Shown piece by piece: positions 25,421-38,641 of a DNA stretch of 64,000 nt. Under the pieces are notes generated by a model. It was not told the DNA's origin, ran no database searches, and was given only the letters and a program-made list of their open reading frames with translations. Source of the stretch: Paracentrotus lividus. Taxonomy: Eukaryota > Echinodermata > Echinoidea > Camarodonta > Echinidae. Location: assembly GCA_940671915.1 (NCBI GenBank), contig CALNVZ010003435.1, positions 9,634,225-9,698,224 on the forward strand. Direction: 5' to 3'. Position 1 is the first letter of the stretch. The number at the start of each line of letters is the position of its first letter. The translations under genes and the position numbers were made by a program.

Positions 25421-27387
25421 ACGACGAAGCTAGGGGAAGGTCCCCTCGACTTGTCAGACATTTTAATTGGCCGTAAATGACAACAGGAACTATTAGCAAT
25501 CGTGCTATCAATTCCCTGTATTGGCAGTATGGCTGGCCTTAAAGGCATGGTTAAAAAAGACAATAAAATAGATTAATTTTGATAGGTGACAACTGTGATG
25601 GAATGAAATTGAGGTGAAACTTGAAGCTTTACAATACTCGCTGAGAATTCAGAACTCATGAATCCTATCAAACGGAACATTATTCCACTAGTCTATCCAT
25701 TCCAATTTACTATTTCACAAAGAGCTTACGCCATTTTGGCTCTCTAATAAGATTTCAAACTTTGCCAAATTGAAGTACGGTAAGCTGGGGGCAAAAATGT
25801 ACACACCAACTCTCGAAAACCTAAACTACATAGGCCCTACTGTACATGGAGGGAGGAATCTATCATATCTGTTTAATCACTTCCACTACCCAACCGGCCT
25901 TTAATCACCTTTTCTTGAGGATGACCTCATGTTTATTACAGCAGAACTAGTCCTAGTGGTCAGACAATTTAATTATTTATAGGAAGACCCGGTCTGGTAC
26001 TCCAGACTCCCATGACAAGCCATCATGGGGGGGAGGGGGTGGTGGAAGAAGGAAGCAAGTTAATAATAATCCCTATTTTAATATTCCCCCTGCAACCATT
26101 ACGGCCTATTGGCACGCAGAGATGAAATATGCATGACGAAAATATACAAGTGCAGGAGCAAAATTGATTTTGCAGCAACAGTGGCAGACCCCACCCCCCA
26201 TCCCTCATCAAAGAAAAGTGATAGCTCCCTCACAGTTTATGAACGTATGTCCTCGCTTCGTTGCCTAACCTTGTTTGTTGCTCAGTTTCTGTATACATAC
26301 ATTCAGCCGACACTCGTAAATCGTGAGCAGTAAAACGATGCTATAGTTAGAAAGGATAATGATGTAACTTACAAGGCAGGCAGCCCATAAAACAAGACTA
26401 CAGTCTTGGATTTGTTTTGAGAGGCTACACAATATACGTGACTTACAGATGGTCTGTAACTGTGTCAATGAATCATTTAAAAGTAGCTTTATCCCACAAA
26501 CACAATCAACTCTTATAAAACAAATTTAAACCATTGCCAAATCAGAACATCTACTCAGACAAATATTGTATTTAGATGTTGTAAAGCACTTTATGTAGAA
26601 ATATCAAATCTACATGAAGCTGCTAAGCAATACCAAATTATATAGTTAAATACCGATATTTAGAGTGGCCTTTACAGGGGTCAATAGCCTTTAATATAAA
26701 AAGACATTATGCAGGTATTACAATTTGCTACTGTATAAACTGAATATTTCGCGGTGGTTTTATTTTTGCAACTTTCGCGACTTACTGGACGTGAAATTTT
26801 CTTTCATTTCCATTATATTCTCATAAGGTTCAGAAATTGAACAGAAATGCCGGTATTCCGGCTCTAGCCGGAACTCTGGAATCCCTACAGAAAAGTATGG
26901 ATTAACACTACTCGAGGAACTATCTTTAGAGGATTACCCCGCCCAAACAAACAACAACAAACATTGTTGATGCTTTATGACAATACGCTAGTAAGACGAT
27001 TGTAGGGTTTCATGTTTACCGGAATGATACTTTTATGAAATGTTTCCTACATTTGGATTGCCTTGTAAAGAATTGAGGTTGATTAGTCTGAAAAACGACT
27101 CGGAAGGAAGAGCTAGAAGAAGCTAGACTGCAGAATGGACATCTGCTCTAATGACTCTAATTAGTCCGTGGTCAATTACTCCAACAAAAATTGTAGTCAA
27201 TCCCTAAAAGTAATCAACAAATGCCTGCTTCAGCCTAGAACGACATGTACGTGATATACCTAATCCTATACCTAACATTGCACCTTATCACAAATTTAAC
27301 CCTTACCAACAACTTACATGAAATAAAGATAGAACAAATTTTGGCCCAACCTCTAGAATAGAGAGGGAGAGCACAGACAGATTCACG

Positions 27388-27412
27388 AGAGAGAGAGAGA
27401 GAGAGAGAGAAG
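27388..27412. repeat. GA microsatellite
   Basis: Tandem GA units starting a longer purine-rich stretch that reaches about 27620. Confidence 0.9.
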
Positions 27413-27643
27413 AGATGGACCAAATACATGTAGATGAGGGGGGAAAAGTCAGGGTAAAAGATGACAACAAAAAGTAATAGGAGTGTGGATAGAAAATAAA
27501 TGGATGAAAAGAGAGGTCGATAGAGAGAAAGAGAAAATAAGGAATATCACAATAGAAAGGGAAAGAAGAGCACAAAGGAAAGATGAACAGAGAGAAAAGA
27601 AGAACAAAAACAATGTGGACAATATCGGAAGGGAAAGTAATGG

Positions 27644-28719
27644 TAGGGTTGGGCGAATCTCAACTTTTTTTTCAAACAAGTTGTTTCTATAGTAAAATTC
27701 GACGTAGAAACTGAAAATGACAATTATTTTTGCATATGATGACGTCTTACGTCGCTAAAGTGCAAAAAACCAAAATGGCCGCCAAAATAGCGTATTATGC
27801 CCAATTATCATACTTTTTATAAGTATAAACCACTTTTATTGCGTTTTTATATGTCTTTTGGGTGTCAGGGAACCCAACATGATTAATCCAACATGATAAA
27901 TCCTACCTAAGTTGACTGTTAGTGAAGTTTGGTAGTTAGTTTCAGCCAATATCGAGCAAAAATCACCTCATATCAAAATCACTAATTAACACCTATAACC
28001 ATACTAGGTACATTTGGTCATGAGAGAGAGATCATTCAAATTTGACTATAGAAATAACTTGTTTGAAATAACTTTTCAGAAAAAAGTCATTATTTGCCCA
28101 ACCTANNNNNNNNNNNNNNNNNNNNNNNNNNNNNNNNNNNNNNNNNNNNNNNNNNNNNNNNNNNNNNNNNNNNNNNNNNNNNNNNNNNNNNNNNNNNNNN
28201 NNNNNNNNNNNNNNNNNNNNNNNNNNNNNNNNNNNNNNNNNNNNNNNNNNNNNNNNNNNNNNNNNNNNNNNNNNNNNNNNNNNNNNNNNNNNNNNNNNNN
28301 NNNNNNNNNNNNNNNNNNNNNNNNNNNNNNNNNNNNNNNNNNNNNNNNNNNNNNNNNNNNNNNNNNNNNNNNNNNNNNNNNNNNNNNNNNNNNNNNNNNN
28401 NNNNNNNNNNNNNNNNNNNNNNNNNNNNNNNNNNNNNNNNNNNNNNNNNNNNNNNNNNNNNNNNNNNNNNNNNNNNNATAAAAGTGTCAGACTTGAGCTT
28501 TAAACCATCAAAATCCATAAAGAAACAAAATAAAACCGGTTTATCCTAAAAGTGTGGTGATGAATGGGCAAATACACTATTTTGTTTTTTTGCACTTTAG
28601 CGACGTCAGACATCATCGTACACAAAAATCATTGTCATTTTTGGATTCTACATCAAATTTGACTATAGAAATACTTGTTTGAAATAACTTTTCAGAAAAA
28701 AGTCATTATTTGCCCAACC
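27644..28719. mobile_element. Inverted-repeat (foldback) element interrupted by an assembly gap
   Basis: The left arm, from TAGGGTTGGGC at 27644 to about 27790, is matched in inverse by the right arm to 28719 (ending TGCCCAACC). Both arms carry the GACGTC/GTCGCTAAAGTGCAAAAAAC words. A second copy of the right end lies at 28040-28106, just before the gap, so two related elements may be nested or side by side. GTAATGG at 27637-27643 and 28720-28726 could be a 7 bp target duplication. Confidence 0.7.
28107..28477. other. Assembly gap (371 N)
   Basis: A run of N inside the inverted repeat; open frames across it are artefacts. Confidence 1.
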
Positions 28720-28988
28720 GTAATGGAAACAGGGAGAAAACATACAAAAGAGGAAGAAGAACAGAAACAAAAGGGAAAATAAAGGAAAATGGGCATGGGA
28801 GAAAAAAACAAACGAAAGAAAGAAAGTGAAATAGATGCAAAAATTGAGAAAATGTAGCCCAGGATTAATCCTAGACCATTCTGTCTGAAAGGGAAGTATG
28901 CTGTCCCACTCATATCCTGCCAAACACACAACCAATCCATCTCAATACACAATCTGTTTCACTTCACCAAAACCATTGAGTGGGACTA

Positions 28989-29354
28989 CAGGCTACATAA
29001 TGTATCAAGATTGAAGAACCCCACATATAAATGCTGTAATTAAAAGTAAGATGAAATAGATTGATAGCTTTAATTCGTTAGCGAGCCTAAACGTTCATAG
29101 CTTGATCAGAATATCATTCCCTTAAAAAAACAAAGAGGGCATGGAAATGTATGCAATATATTACTATCATATATACAGGCTACATAATGTATCAAGATTG
29201 AAGAACCCCACATATAAATGCTGTAATTAAAAGTATATAGATGAAATAGATTGATAGCTTTAATTTGTTAGCGAGCCTAAACGTTCATAGATTGATCAGA
29301 ATTTCATTCCCTTAAAAAAACAAAGGGGGCATGGAAATGTATGCAATATATTAT
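28989..29354. repeat. Tandem duplication of about 187 bp
   Basis: The unit beginning CAGGCTACATAATGTATC at 28989 is repeated from 29176 with few substitutions and a small insertion (TATA near 29235). The high similarity suggests a recent event. Confidence 0.9.
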
Positions 29355-31738
29355 CGTATACATGTACCTTTGTAGGCCTACATCGACAAATATTAACACT
29401 TCCTTAATGTAGGCTTATACTTTTTGTATATAATTACATCAGTCTTTGATGCTTAATAATTCAACCAAAAGTTGAAAATCGGTACACATGGAAGGATTTA
29501 TGTCAAGTGGCAAGTCTTGAACTACCTTATAAACACAAGTATTTCTGTCTCTCACTCACTTAAATTATTTTTTCTCGTTTCTTTGCAAGTCTGGTTACTG
29601 CACTTCCTCGTTATTCAATAATAATGATGACCAACCCACAGAATTCACATGACAGCTATGTATCTAGTTTATATAGCCCATTTGCCAACCATGGGGGCGA
29701 TTTCACACTTTCACGAAAAAGTCAAGGACACGCATTATCGCTTGTGCAGATGATGACGATGGGACTCTAAGGATATCATCTCTCAACATGCATCTTTTAG
29801 CATCTCGTCTTCATGTTTTTTCACGGATCATCCCGGGACGACAGCAGATGAAATCATAACCTTCTCATGCGTCCACGGAGGATTCCTAATTGAAGCCTGG
29901 GATTGCTATAATAATTTTCACTCATTCCTAAGGGAAGTTAATAACATGGAAAAATCATTGAGGTCCTCTCATTGTGATTCATCGAAACTATCGTCAAAGT
30001 CCAAATTAAAGAAAAACGATGGTTAACTACGATTTAAAAAGAATTGTCTTAAGAACATGTAATATTTGGACGAGTGTTCCGCACAACAAAATTGTGGGAA
30101 AAAACACCTGGAACAATAACGAAGCAGACCACAGTCAACAAAATTATATTGTATTTTTTAGAAATCATACTAAGCTAAATTCAAATCGAATCAGATCCGC
30201 TATGACTTAACGCAAACCACAGTCTGCAATATGTTGCCTTCCCACATCTATATAACTTGAACACAAAGGGAGTCGACCTAGCCAACTTTCCCAGGTTATT
30301 GTGAAGAGGAGTATTAATGTACTTTGTGAATCAATCACCCTTCATAGATCTGTTCCGATAGCCTTCTTAAGTTTTGTTCTGTATTTTTAGACGATGGTGA
30401 CCATACCAATGCATGTTAAGATATTAAACACTTTGCAGAAGTAAAATTAAAACACCTTCCGCTTAACATGGTTTCCTCTAAATGTTTTCAAATGGTATAA
30501 ATTCTATCATAAATATAATCCATCCCCCATTTAAGCCTGCCATTTCCCCCTTTCTCTTATCAGTTATATGGTCATACCCCCCCCCCCCTGGCCTGTATCA
30601 CTTTATTTAGCAAGATTTGTCCTGATATCTCAACACAGGAACAAGAATCTTAGAAAAACTACATGTATCCAACAAGAGACCCCCTTCCCACCTCCCAACC
30701 CCTATACCCCACCCTCCCCCATCTCCACTTCCCCATAACCCCACCCTTCCCTATCTCCATCATTCCTGTTCTCTCTGTCACAGTTCTGTGGTCACAAACA
30801 TTTTTCCTGGCCATTTTTTATTTCTTTTTGTTTTGTGAGGTTTTGTTTTCTCTATTCTCTTCCTGCATCATTAACAATGTTTGGTGATTAATATGGTTTG
30901 AGGAAGGTTTGCCTCAATGACGTCTGGAGGTTATATATTTCATTACCTTAACATACTCATGACTACAATAGCAAAGAAGAGCTCCAATACAGCAATATGC
31001 CACAGAGCAATGCTTGGTAACTAAACAGGCAAGGTAGAAATTTTGCACTGAACAATGATCCATTTTTCATTTGCAAATTTTGTTTCTTTGTTATTTTCAA
31101 AGAAAGAAAAAAAAAACTTTTGTCTGGAGGTTATATGTTTCATTACTGTATACTGAGGATTATGAAAATAAATAAATGAAATAGTTCTAATACAGCTCGG
31201 CAATTCCATAGTTAACACCAGATATACCAGGATTTTTCAGATTGAGATTATTTGCGAAGTAATTATGTAAATGCAAACATGGAGCCATCTCATGAATATA
31301 TTTATATGTACATTTACTAGAAGCCTCTTTTATTTCCTTTCCTATAACAATGGTGCAAATAATCTAATTTTGAAAAAGCCTGGTAACTAACATTACTTGG
31401 GAATTGTGCAGCTACATTACGAATAAAGAATATTTGTAAAAGAGAAATCAATGTTATTGATGTTATTATCTTCCGTCTCATTTTCTCTGTACTTCTTATG
31501 TTGATGGTTTTGAGTCACACAGACAAGGTTGACAGTCAAGCATATTGCACTATTCTAAAAAAAAATAAAAAAATAAATGTATCCAAATAACCAAGGTTTC
31601 AAGCTCTATTGTCCTGTTTCCCACATTTCTTGGCCCTTTTTCAAATAATATGACATCTTAATCTGAAGTATATTCTAAAGGCATTGAGGTAAACATTTGA
31701 GTCATTAAGCAACATAATTTGGGAAGGTACAGAAATAG

Positions 31739-31765
31739 AAAGAGAGAGAGAGAGAGAGAGAGAGA
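31739..31765. repeat. GA microsatellite
   Basis: About 13 GA units. Confidence 0.95.
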
Positions 31766-32699
31766 TAGTTAAGGATAGAATAAAATATATTCATTGGCAG
31801 TGGAAGGTTGCGTCAAGTAATTTTTCTTGAAGGTGTGATTTTTCCTGAAAAGGACCTACATGTACTCACTCTCAGTTGGTGCACGTGAAACGATCTACTC
31901 ATTGTTCTACCACCAGTGAAACTTTCAAGGAAGTTAAAATATATTCAATAAAACAGACCGTATAAGCAAACCAATCTTCTTTTTTCTCAATTTGAAAATT
32001 GTCTCAGATTCAGAGTCAGGAAAGTGTACAATGTACATTTCACTGGCATAAATATTGTTGGTTTTACCTTTTGTTACGTGACTACATACATACTATGTGC
32101 CAAACACCTGTTGTTAAACCATGATCAAAAGGAAACAAGTACGTGTATGTGGATCTTTTAATCATGATAATTCAATATTGAAATTATATTTTCCTCTACA
32201 AAACCAGAAACATTTTAGGCATAAATCTTTTGCTGTGATCTAATTTACCGTGCATTTAAATTTCCTGAATCGGTACTACACTCAAACTATTAAAACTTTG
32301 GCAGTTTCTTTGAAAATTTTTTCCATTTCTAAAGTTTTCCCCAAAATTACATCTACGAACTGTAGCTCTGCGTACCATATCTTAAATACTATTAAACTAT
32401 ATTTATACCTCTCCGCCCACGTTTCTGTTTTCCACAAGTGAATGAAAAGGTTGACATTTAACAATCCCTCAAAACAAATCCAGATGGCAATTGGTATACT
32501 GTTTTAAAAAAGGTCTTGATTGTTCTATGCTAGCTGGGGTCCTGCCCCTATACCTGCTCAGATAAGATACAGGCAAGGGTGACCTACAAAGTTGGGTGAG
32601 TTCATGTCATGTCATTATATCTGACATAAAGATATTAAGAGGGGCAATAACATTTGGAATGGTGATATAGGAACAAAATACTGATATGACAGTGCAATA

Positions 32700-33050
32700 T
32701 GTAGGGTAGATAAGATACAGAGGAGTAGGGAGAGATGGAGGGGTGGGGAAGGGAGAGGGGGAGGAAAGAGGGAAAGAGAGAAATGAAGAAAATAAAGAAA
32801 TTTAAGAAAATAAAGATCGATAGAGACTGGAATAGGGTGAAGGGGGTGAGCAAAAGAGGACAAATAGAAAATGGAAAAAAATATGAGACAAATACTAAAA
32901 GTAAAGGAAGACAAATATGTTAGCCAACGGTTTCTGAAATGGGAACAAAACGTGTAAAGGAAAAAAAGCTTGGTGTGATTACAAATGGAGTTCAATGGAA
33001 GAGAGAGAAAAAAGAGATGGAGAAAGGAAGCGGTTGGATAGACATACATA
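32700..33050. repeat. Polypurine tract
   Basis: The plus strand is dominated by A and G (GAGGGGTGGGGAAGGG, AAGAAAATAAAG); the complementary open frames are biased translations. Confidence 0.75.
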
Positions 33051-33304
33051 CACACAGACAGACGGACAAACATAAGAGGATAACAAACAGGGTTCATGAA
33101 ATCAAAGATGATCTATGTAACTAAATGAGGGAAGCAAAGTTGAATGACAGTCTGAATAGACAGTGCTATAGGTAATCATTCAAGAATGTGACGGGCTATT
33201 TGGAAAATGTCAACAGTTGACACTACTAGGGAGATCTATGCTAGCAGTTTGCACTGGTAACACTACCGCTTGTTCCGTAAAGCTTCTGGATGGTTCACAA
33301 AACC

Positions 33305-33436
33305 AGGGGGCCGGTTTCTCGAAACCTGTCATAAGTTCTTAGACAACCCATCGGGACACATGTTGTAAAATTAAAACACATTTAAAAGGGGTTTCTACGA
33401 ACTTAGACTTATGACGGTTTTGAGAAACAGGCCCCT
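33305..33436. mobile_element. Hairpin MITE of about 132 bp
   Basis: Starts GGGGGCCGGTTTCTCGAAAC and ends with the near-inverse GTTTTGAGAAACAGGCCCC. The arms also share TCATAAGTTCTTAGAC and its inverse. Confidence 0.75.
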
Positions 33437-35198
33437 GTAGCCTGAACTGGACTGAATCAGCTTTGCTCACTTGTTAATTCGGGTTGCCGTATCTACGCAC
33501 AAACAGGGACGTTTCCCAAACTTGGAAATGAATACAGAATGGCATAATAAGCTGCCACGCCTTAATCTATAAGGATTAGAAGATATTAAGAAAATATTAG
33601 CAGTATTCAGCACTCGGATGGAATATTGAAGAGCAACTATTTCTCTGTTATACGAGATGGCAGATTCCAAGTATAAATGTAGACCCATCCACCTGCTACA
33701 AGACAAGACAACTCCAATATCTTTAGTGATACCCACACAAGCACTCATTATTTCACAACTACAAGAGTCTATTATCAAGCACCAGAAGGGCAAGTTGTAC
33801 TCTTGCTTGTTGTGTCAGAAGGCAATGGACCAATGGAGTTTTAAAGCTGCCTGACATAAGATACACACTTGAAGAAAGAAATGCAGGGCGGGTTGTGACA
33901 CTGTCCTTACAACGTCTGTCATAAAGAACAATAAATATGCCACTGGGATGGCATCATAATAACCAGTTAAAAGACTTAATTGAGTTCTCAAACTCCACCA
34001 AGACTGATAAACACCAAATAATGGCCCTATCAACAGCAATTCATCATTTGATAATGGCTTTCTCTCAAAATATATGGCCGTTTTGAGGCAAGGGGATTGG
34101 TCAGAAATACATGGCTTCTGACATTGATAGGGCGTGACTGAAATCATATGGCCCTCTTTCCACAAAGGTTCAACATCCTTTCTGTAGTTTTGTGCTGTAA
34201 TTTCAAATTTGTTTTGGGTAAAAAACTTTCATTCCTTGCCTGAAGTCATAAAAGCCATGACGAGAAAAAAATGATGAGCGACACACAATACATGAACAGC
34301 ATTGTTATCATAACATGAAAAGCATAAAGATGATTAATTTTGAAATTGAAGTTCCCTATTATTCAAAAGGATGACAAGATAATTGATGCTTATCGCACCC
34401 CGCGACATGGATGCGTGACCTGCGACTAAACACATCTGCACGAGTAATCCTCCAAAATATATTAACCCTAAAACTCCCAGACAGTGCAGCTCTAACTTGT
34501 AAGAGTTAGATGCAGAGTGCTTGTGACACTAAAAGAGAAGGGAGAGGGGGGGGGGCAGCAGGGAAACCAGGGTGATCATCATTTTTATGACTCTAAAAGT
34601 GACACCAAGGGGTAGCTTGGCGCAATGAGGGGAGCGAAAAAAATCAATTACTCCGACGTGTCTGGCTGCTCAATGGGCTGAAACGCAAGCACCTGAGCGG
34701 TATACAGACGGGACAGATGGATCAAGTAAGAAAAGTTGCTCTTTCCTCTTTTCTCTCTCTCTCTCTCACTCATTTTGCGCAACATTCAGGTTTGGGTCAG
34801 TCGGTATTCTTTGATATAGTTGTACACTTGAACAGAGCGGATGAGTCATGCATCATTCTTGTTGTTTCAAGTCAACAAATGTAAGTTATAACAGAGTTTG
34901 AACAAGACGAAAGTTTTTTCGTTACTCATTTGTCACGCCAGAGATCAAAAATCAGATGTACTGAAAACTATTTTCTATCACTGATCATCCATCATAAAAT
35001 TAGATAATAATTTTTTTATCATCTTACTACATATCACATATAAAGGCTACATTGCAATAAAACCAGTGTATACATTAGGTTTAGTCAAACACTTCGAAAA
35101 AATACAAAATCATATGTAGGTCGGTTATAATAAATGTTTTTAAATACAATCATATCAGTCAGGCTTCAATGGATAAATAAAATACAGACAGCACTCAC

Positions 35199-35345
35199 CC
35201 AGCAAATGGAACAACTCCGCAATCAAAGTACATGTATTGGGAATTATAGAATCAATGTTGAGCCAAGCTAAGCTAACAGTAACACGGAGCTCGTCAGAGA
35301 GAAATTATCTCTAGTGAATTTGGCATCGGAGTGATTCGAGCAGCT
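35199..35345 (-). other. Candidate alternative 5' exon ending in a consensus donor
   Basis: On the minus strand this GC-mixed segment ends at CTGG|GTGAGT (GT at 35198). In the frame required by the exon at 18056 it has no usable Met, so if spliced there directly it would act as 5' UTR, with translation starting at the Met at 18018. Two CCAATGG motifs lie just upstream (35396-35402 and 35413-35419), consistent with a promoter. No further support. Confidence 0.2.
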
Positions 35346-35379
35346 GTCCCTATAGGTTGGTCAGTTGTGTCATGTCTGG

Positions 35380-35480
35380 AATGGTCAGCGGCTGACCAAT
35401 GGGGCTTGACAGCCAATGGCTATTCCTCTCTCTCTCTCTGCTACTCCCAATGTCCAGACTGGCCGTGAACTGAGCTGACC
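35380..35480. promoter_or_regulatory. Possible promoter with paired CCAAT-type motifs
   Basis: Two copies of CCAATGG occur 17 bp apart (35396 and 35413), followed by a CT tract (35426-35440). They lie directly upstream of the candidate minus-strand exon ending at 35199. The start site is unknown. Confidence 0.18.
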
Positions 35481-36842
35481 CTTGTGTGTGGGCATATCAG
35501 TATCCTCTTGGGGGTATTCTCTACAGACAATGGGCACTGGTCAAGTCCATTCCCTCTGGTGTTCAATGGTCAGTGGTGGAGTGAATGAGTGGTCACTGTG
35601 GTGTGATATCATATCTCAATCCACATTGAATATCAAGTTTCCTTCTTTACTCTCTCTGTCCCACTCTCCCTACACCTATTGTCTAGCCCATCTGGTCTTT
35701 AATGTCTCTTTGTCTATTTCTCTCTCTTCTTCTTTATTCTTGTTTTAACTGTCCCTTCTCCCCTCATATCTCTATTTCATACACATGACATATGCCTATA
35801 GTGTGCACTACATACTATAAAATCAAAAATTATTGCGAGGAGAATAGGCTTACATCTCAAATTTTCCTTTAGCTTTATAACCTCATGCTCTTCATTCTTT
35901 CTCTATAAAGGTTTGTGGTTGGATGTTTAATCTGACTTCAGCAATTAGTTAAATTACCTGCTCAGTTTTTCACACCGAATGCCACTTTATTTTCTGGATT
36001 TTTATAAACTTTTAGTTTCATTCCGGATAATAAATCTTTCTGGTCACTTTACCCTGTCATATTTCAATCCTCAGTTCACAAGGTCAATCACTCATCATCC
36101 TATTGCTCCCTAGATGACCTTATTATTAATCACCTGACCACCACGGACAACTTGCCCCCCCCCCCCACTACCCCACCTTTCTACACCCCTTCAGAGTGAA
36201 TCCTTCAACCCATTCAGCACATGAAAACTCCTCCCATCTCCCTGCCTCCACTATGTTTAAAACAGTTCTTTTTTGACCAAGCATAACTTGAAGGGGTAAT
36301 ATCACTCCAATATCCTATAAACCTGCTAAATGGGGGTTTTTACAAGACACACAAATATTTTGCAAAGGGTAGAATATTGACATCCGACAGTCATTTTTAT
36401 GCAGCTCAAACTTTTTATGTGGCATTAGCATGAAAAACTCTTACATTCAACATTCGGAAAACATCTGCATATTCAATAAAAATCCCTTTTAACAGGGAGA
36501 CAAAATATATCAACTAATGACCCCTTTTTCACTCTTTACCCCTACTTCAAACTCCTACATTGCTGAATCCAGTTTGAGGGTATTTTCTCAGCTTTGAGGG
36601 TAGAAAGAAGAAAGAAAAGGAAACGTTGGGGTAAGAACTTGATACTCCACTTTGGGCTTGACCAACCTGTGAGCACATGACCTGTACATGATGACCTTCA
36701 AAAGGTCACCAAACTTATTTTAGGCTAGTCTTGGTATACCAGCTGTTTCATACAGTCCTACATTATTTTTAAAACCTCAAAGTCTTACTGTGGTAAGGGA
36801 TTCATTTAAAAAAAATGTAAACTGCATTTAGAATCATTTGCC

Positions 36843-37068
36843 TAAGACATTCATTTATTTTCATTTATTTATTTACTTAGTTTTATTTATATTTATTTAT
36901 TTACTTTTTAAAAAATTTTATTTATTTATCTACTTATTTTGATTTAATTTATTTATTTATTTATATTTGTTTTATTTTATTTTTTATCTTTATTTTATTT
37001 TTATCTTTATTAATTTTTTATTATTTTTTTTAGATATATATATATATATATATTTTTTTTTTTTTGGG
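36843..37068. repeat. ATTT/TTTA tetranucleotide tract with AT run
   Basis: Imperfect TTTA repeats, then a short AT block (37035-37052) and a T/G run. Confidence 0.85.
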
Positions 37069-37905
37069 GGGTGGCATTTAAATAATTCCCTTCCAAATTA
37101 TTAGCATTCATAACATATATTCCTGGAGCCTCTACAGATCAACATTCTTCATTAATTATGTAATATTAAAGCTAATCTAGTGTTGTAGTCATAAGTTTGA
37201 ATTGTGGAAGAAACTGTCTCAAAGTGATGGGAAAGGTTGATAACAATGTATCTAAGAATGGTTTATTGATGTGAGGATTTGGAATCAAGAAATTATAAGA
37301 AATTTACTAAATTATGTTAAGAGTAACATGCACTGGACACAAAAATGCATGTATGGGACTACATGTACATGTGCTTGCATGTTCGGGACCCGAACAAATC
37401 AGCTTTTTTGGTCATATTATCATTATGAAGGCATTTGAAGAGCAATCCTTTTCAGTGGAACTTTCAACAATAAAATCCTTCCTAAATACCTTGAAAATAA
37501 TTTGAAAGCTTACAATTATTTTCTTGACCCATGGTTCACCTTTTCCACTACACTAGATTCTCTTTAAGGGTGTACAAATCTTCATACACTTTACTTTACC
37601 TCTACCATTAAAAAAAAATAAAAAATAGAATTCTATACAATAATTAAATCTACGGTTGAGAAATTACACCTGGCCTTGAATGTTCCTAACCGTTCAATTT
37701 GCACCATGTCTGGCACATATTCCTAACCCGTACAAGTAATATGGGTGCCTCAAATGGCTAATCCTAATACATGACCAAACTGTCTGGCTGGCATGGCATG
37801 GCATGGAGATTCAATGATATTTCACAATCCTCTTGTAGGTCAAGCTGTCTGGCCAGGCTAGTTTTGACCATGCATTCTGTCTGGTCAGTAGATCTAGGAC
37901 ACTTA

Positions 37906-38641
37906 AGGTGGATTCACACCTGCCCGATCTGGAAAAGTTCCCGTAATCTCTGATCGGGTATTTTTACCCCGATCACAAACTACGCGTAATTTTGCAAGTG
38001 TGAAACCAAACTACGCGTAATATTCCCGAAGATAAATTCCCGTAAATTAGTAGGTACTTCGACGAAATTACGCGTAGTTTTGCCGAGGTCGCTGGAACTT
38101 TTGTAGTGTGAACAGAAATTACGGGAACTTTCTATTCCCCCTTTCCTGTTCTTATATTTGTCACTTTTTTCTTTTTCCCTTACCCTCTTTCCTTATGTAT
38201 TTCTTTATTATTCCTTCTTTCGTCTCTTTCCTTATGTATTTCTTTGTTTGTCCTTCTTTCTTTTCTTTCCTTATGTATTTCTATGTTTTTCTTTCTTTCT
38301 TCTCTTTACTTATGTATTTCTTTGTTTTTTCCTTCTTTCTTTTCTTTCCTTATGCATTTCTTTGTTTTTTCTTCTATCTTCTCTTTCCTTATGTATTTCT
38401 TTGTTTTACTTCTTTTTTTTCTCTCTCTTTCTTTATGTATTTCTTTGTTTTTCCTTCTTTCCCCTCTTTTCTTATGTATTTCTTTGTTTTTTCCTTTTTC
38501 TTCCCCTTTTTTATAACTTCGGGTATTTTCCCTGGAAAAAGACGGTTCGGGCAGGTGTGAACACAAAACACAAATTACGGGTATTTACAGTTCTCGTAAA
38601 TTACGGGAATTTTTCCTGATCGGGTAGGTGTGAATCCACCT
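37906..38641. mobile_element. TTA-flanked element with terminal inverted repeats and an internal minisatellite
   Basis: Begins AGGTGGATTCACACCTGCCC and ends with the inverse GGTAGGTGTGAATCCACCT (one mismatch region). TTA lies directly outside both ends (37903-37905 and 38642-38644), which fits a 3 bp duplication of the PIF/Harbinger type. Inside, ACGCGTAA and TACGGG words recur in both orientations. From 38170 to 38500 a unit of about 40 bp (TTCCTTATGTATTTCTTTG) is repeated about eight times; its translations are artefacts. No transposase. Confidence 0.75.

Larger units (their letters stand above)
24285..35192. other. Presumed intronic or upstream DNA with repeats only
   Basis: Apart from the possible promoter region at 24480-25420 and the repeats listed separately, no exon or RNA gene is recognised. 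Composition alternates between AT-rich DNA and polypurine tracts (27380-27620 and 32700-33050). Confidence 0.4.

Noticed and set aside
28014..28549. Three open frames of 142-155 codons
   Set aside because: They span the second assembly gap and have no real coding content.
33815..34165. Minus-strand frame of 116 codons
   Set aside because: No domain, no splice signals in agreement, ordinary intronic composition.
38108..38619. Phe/Leu/Ser-rich open frames of up to 153 codons and their minus-strand Lys-rich counterparts
   Set aside because: They translate the internal minisatellite of the TTA-flanked element.
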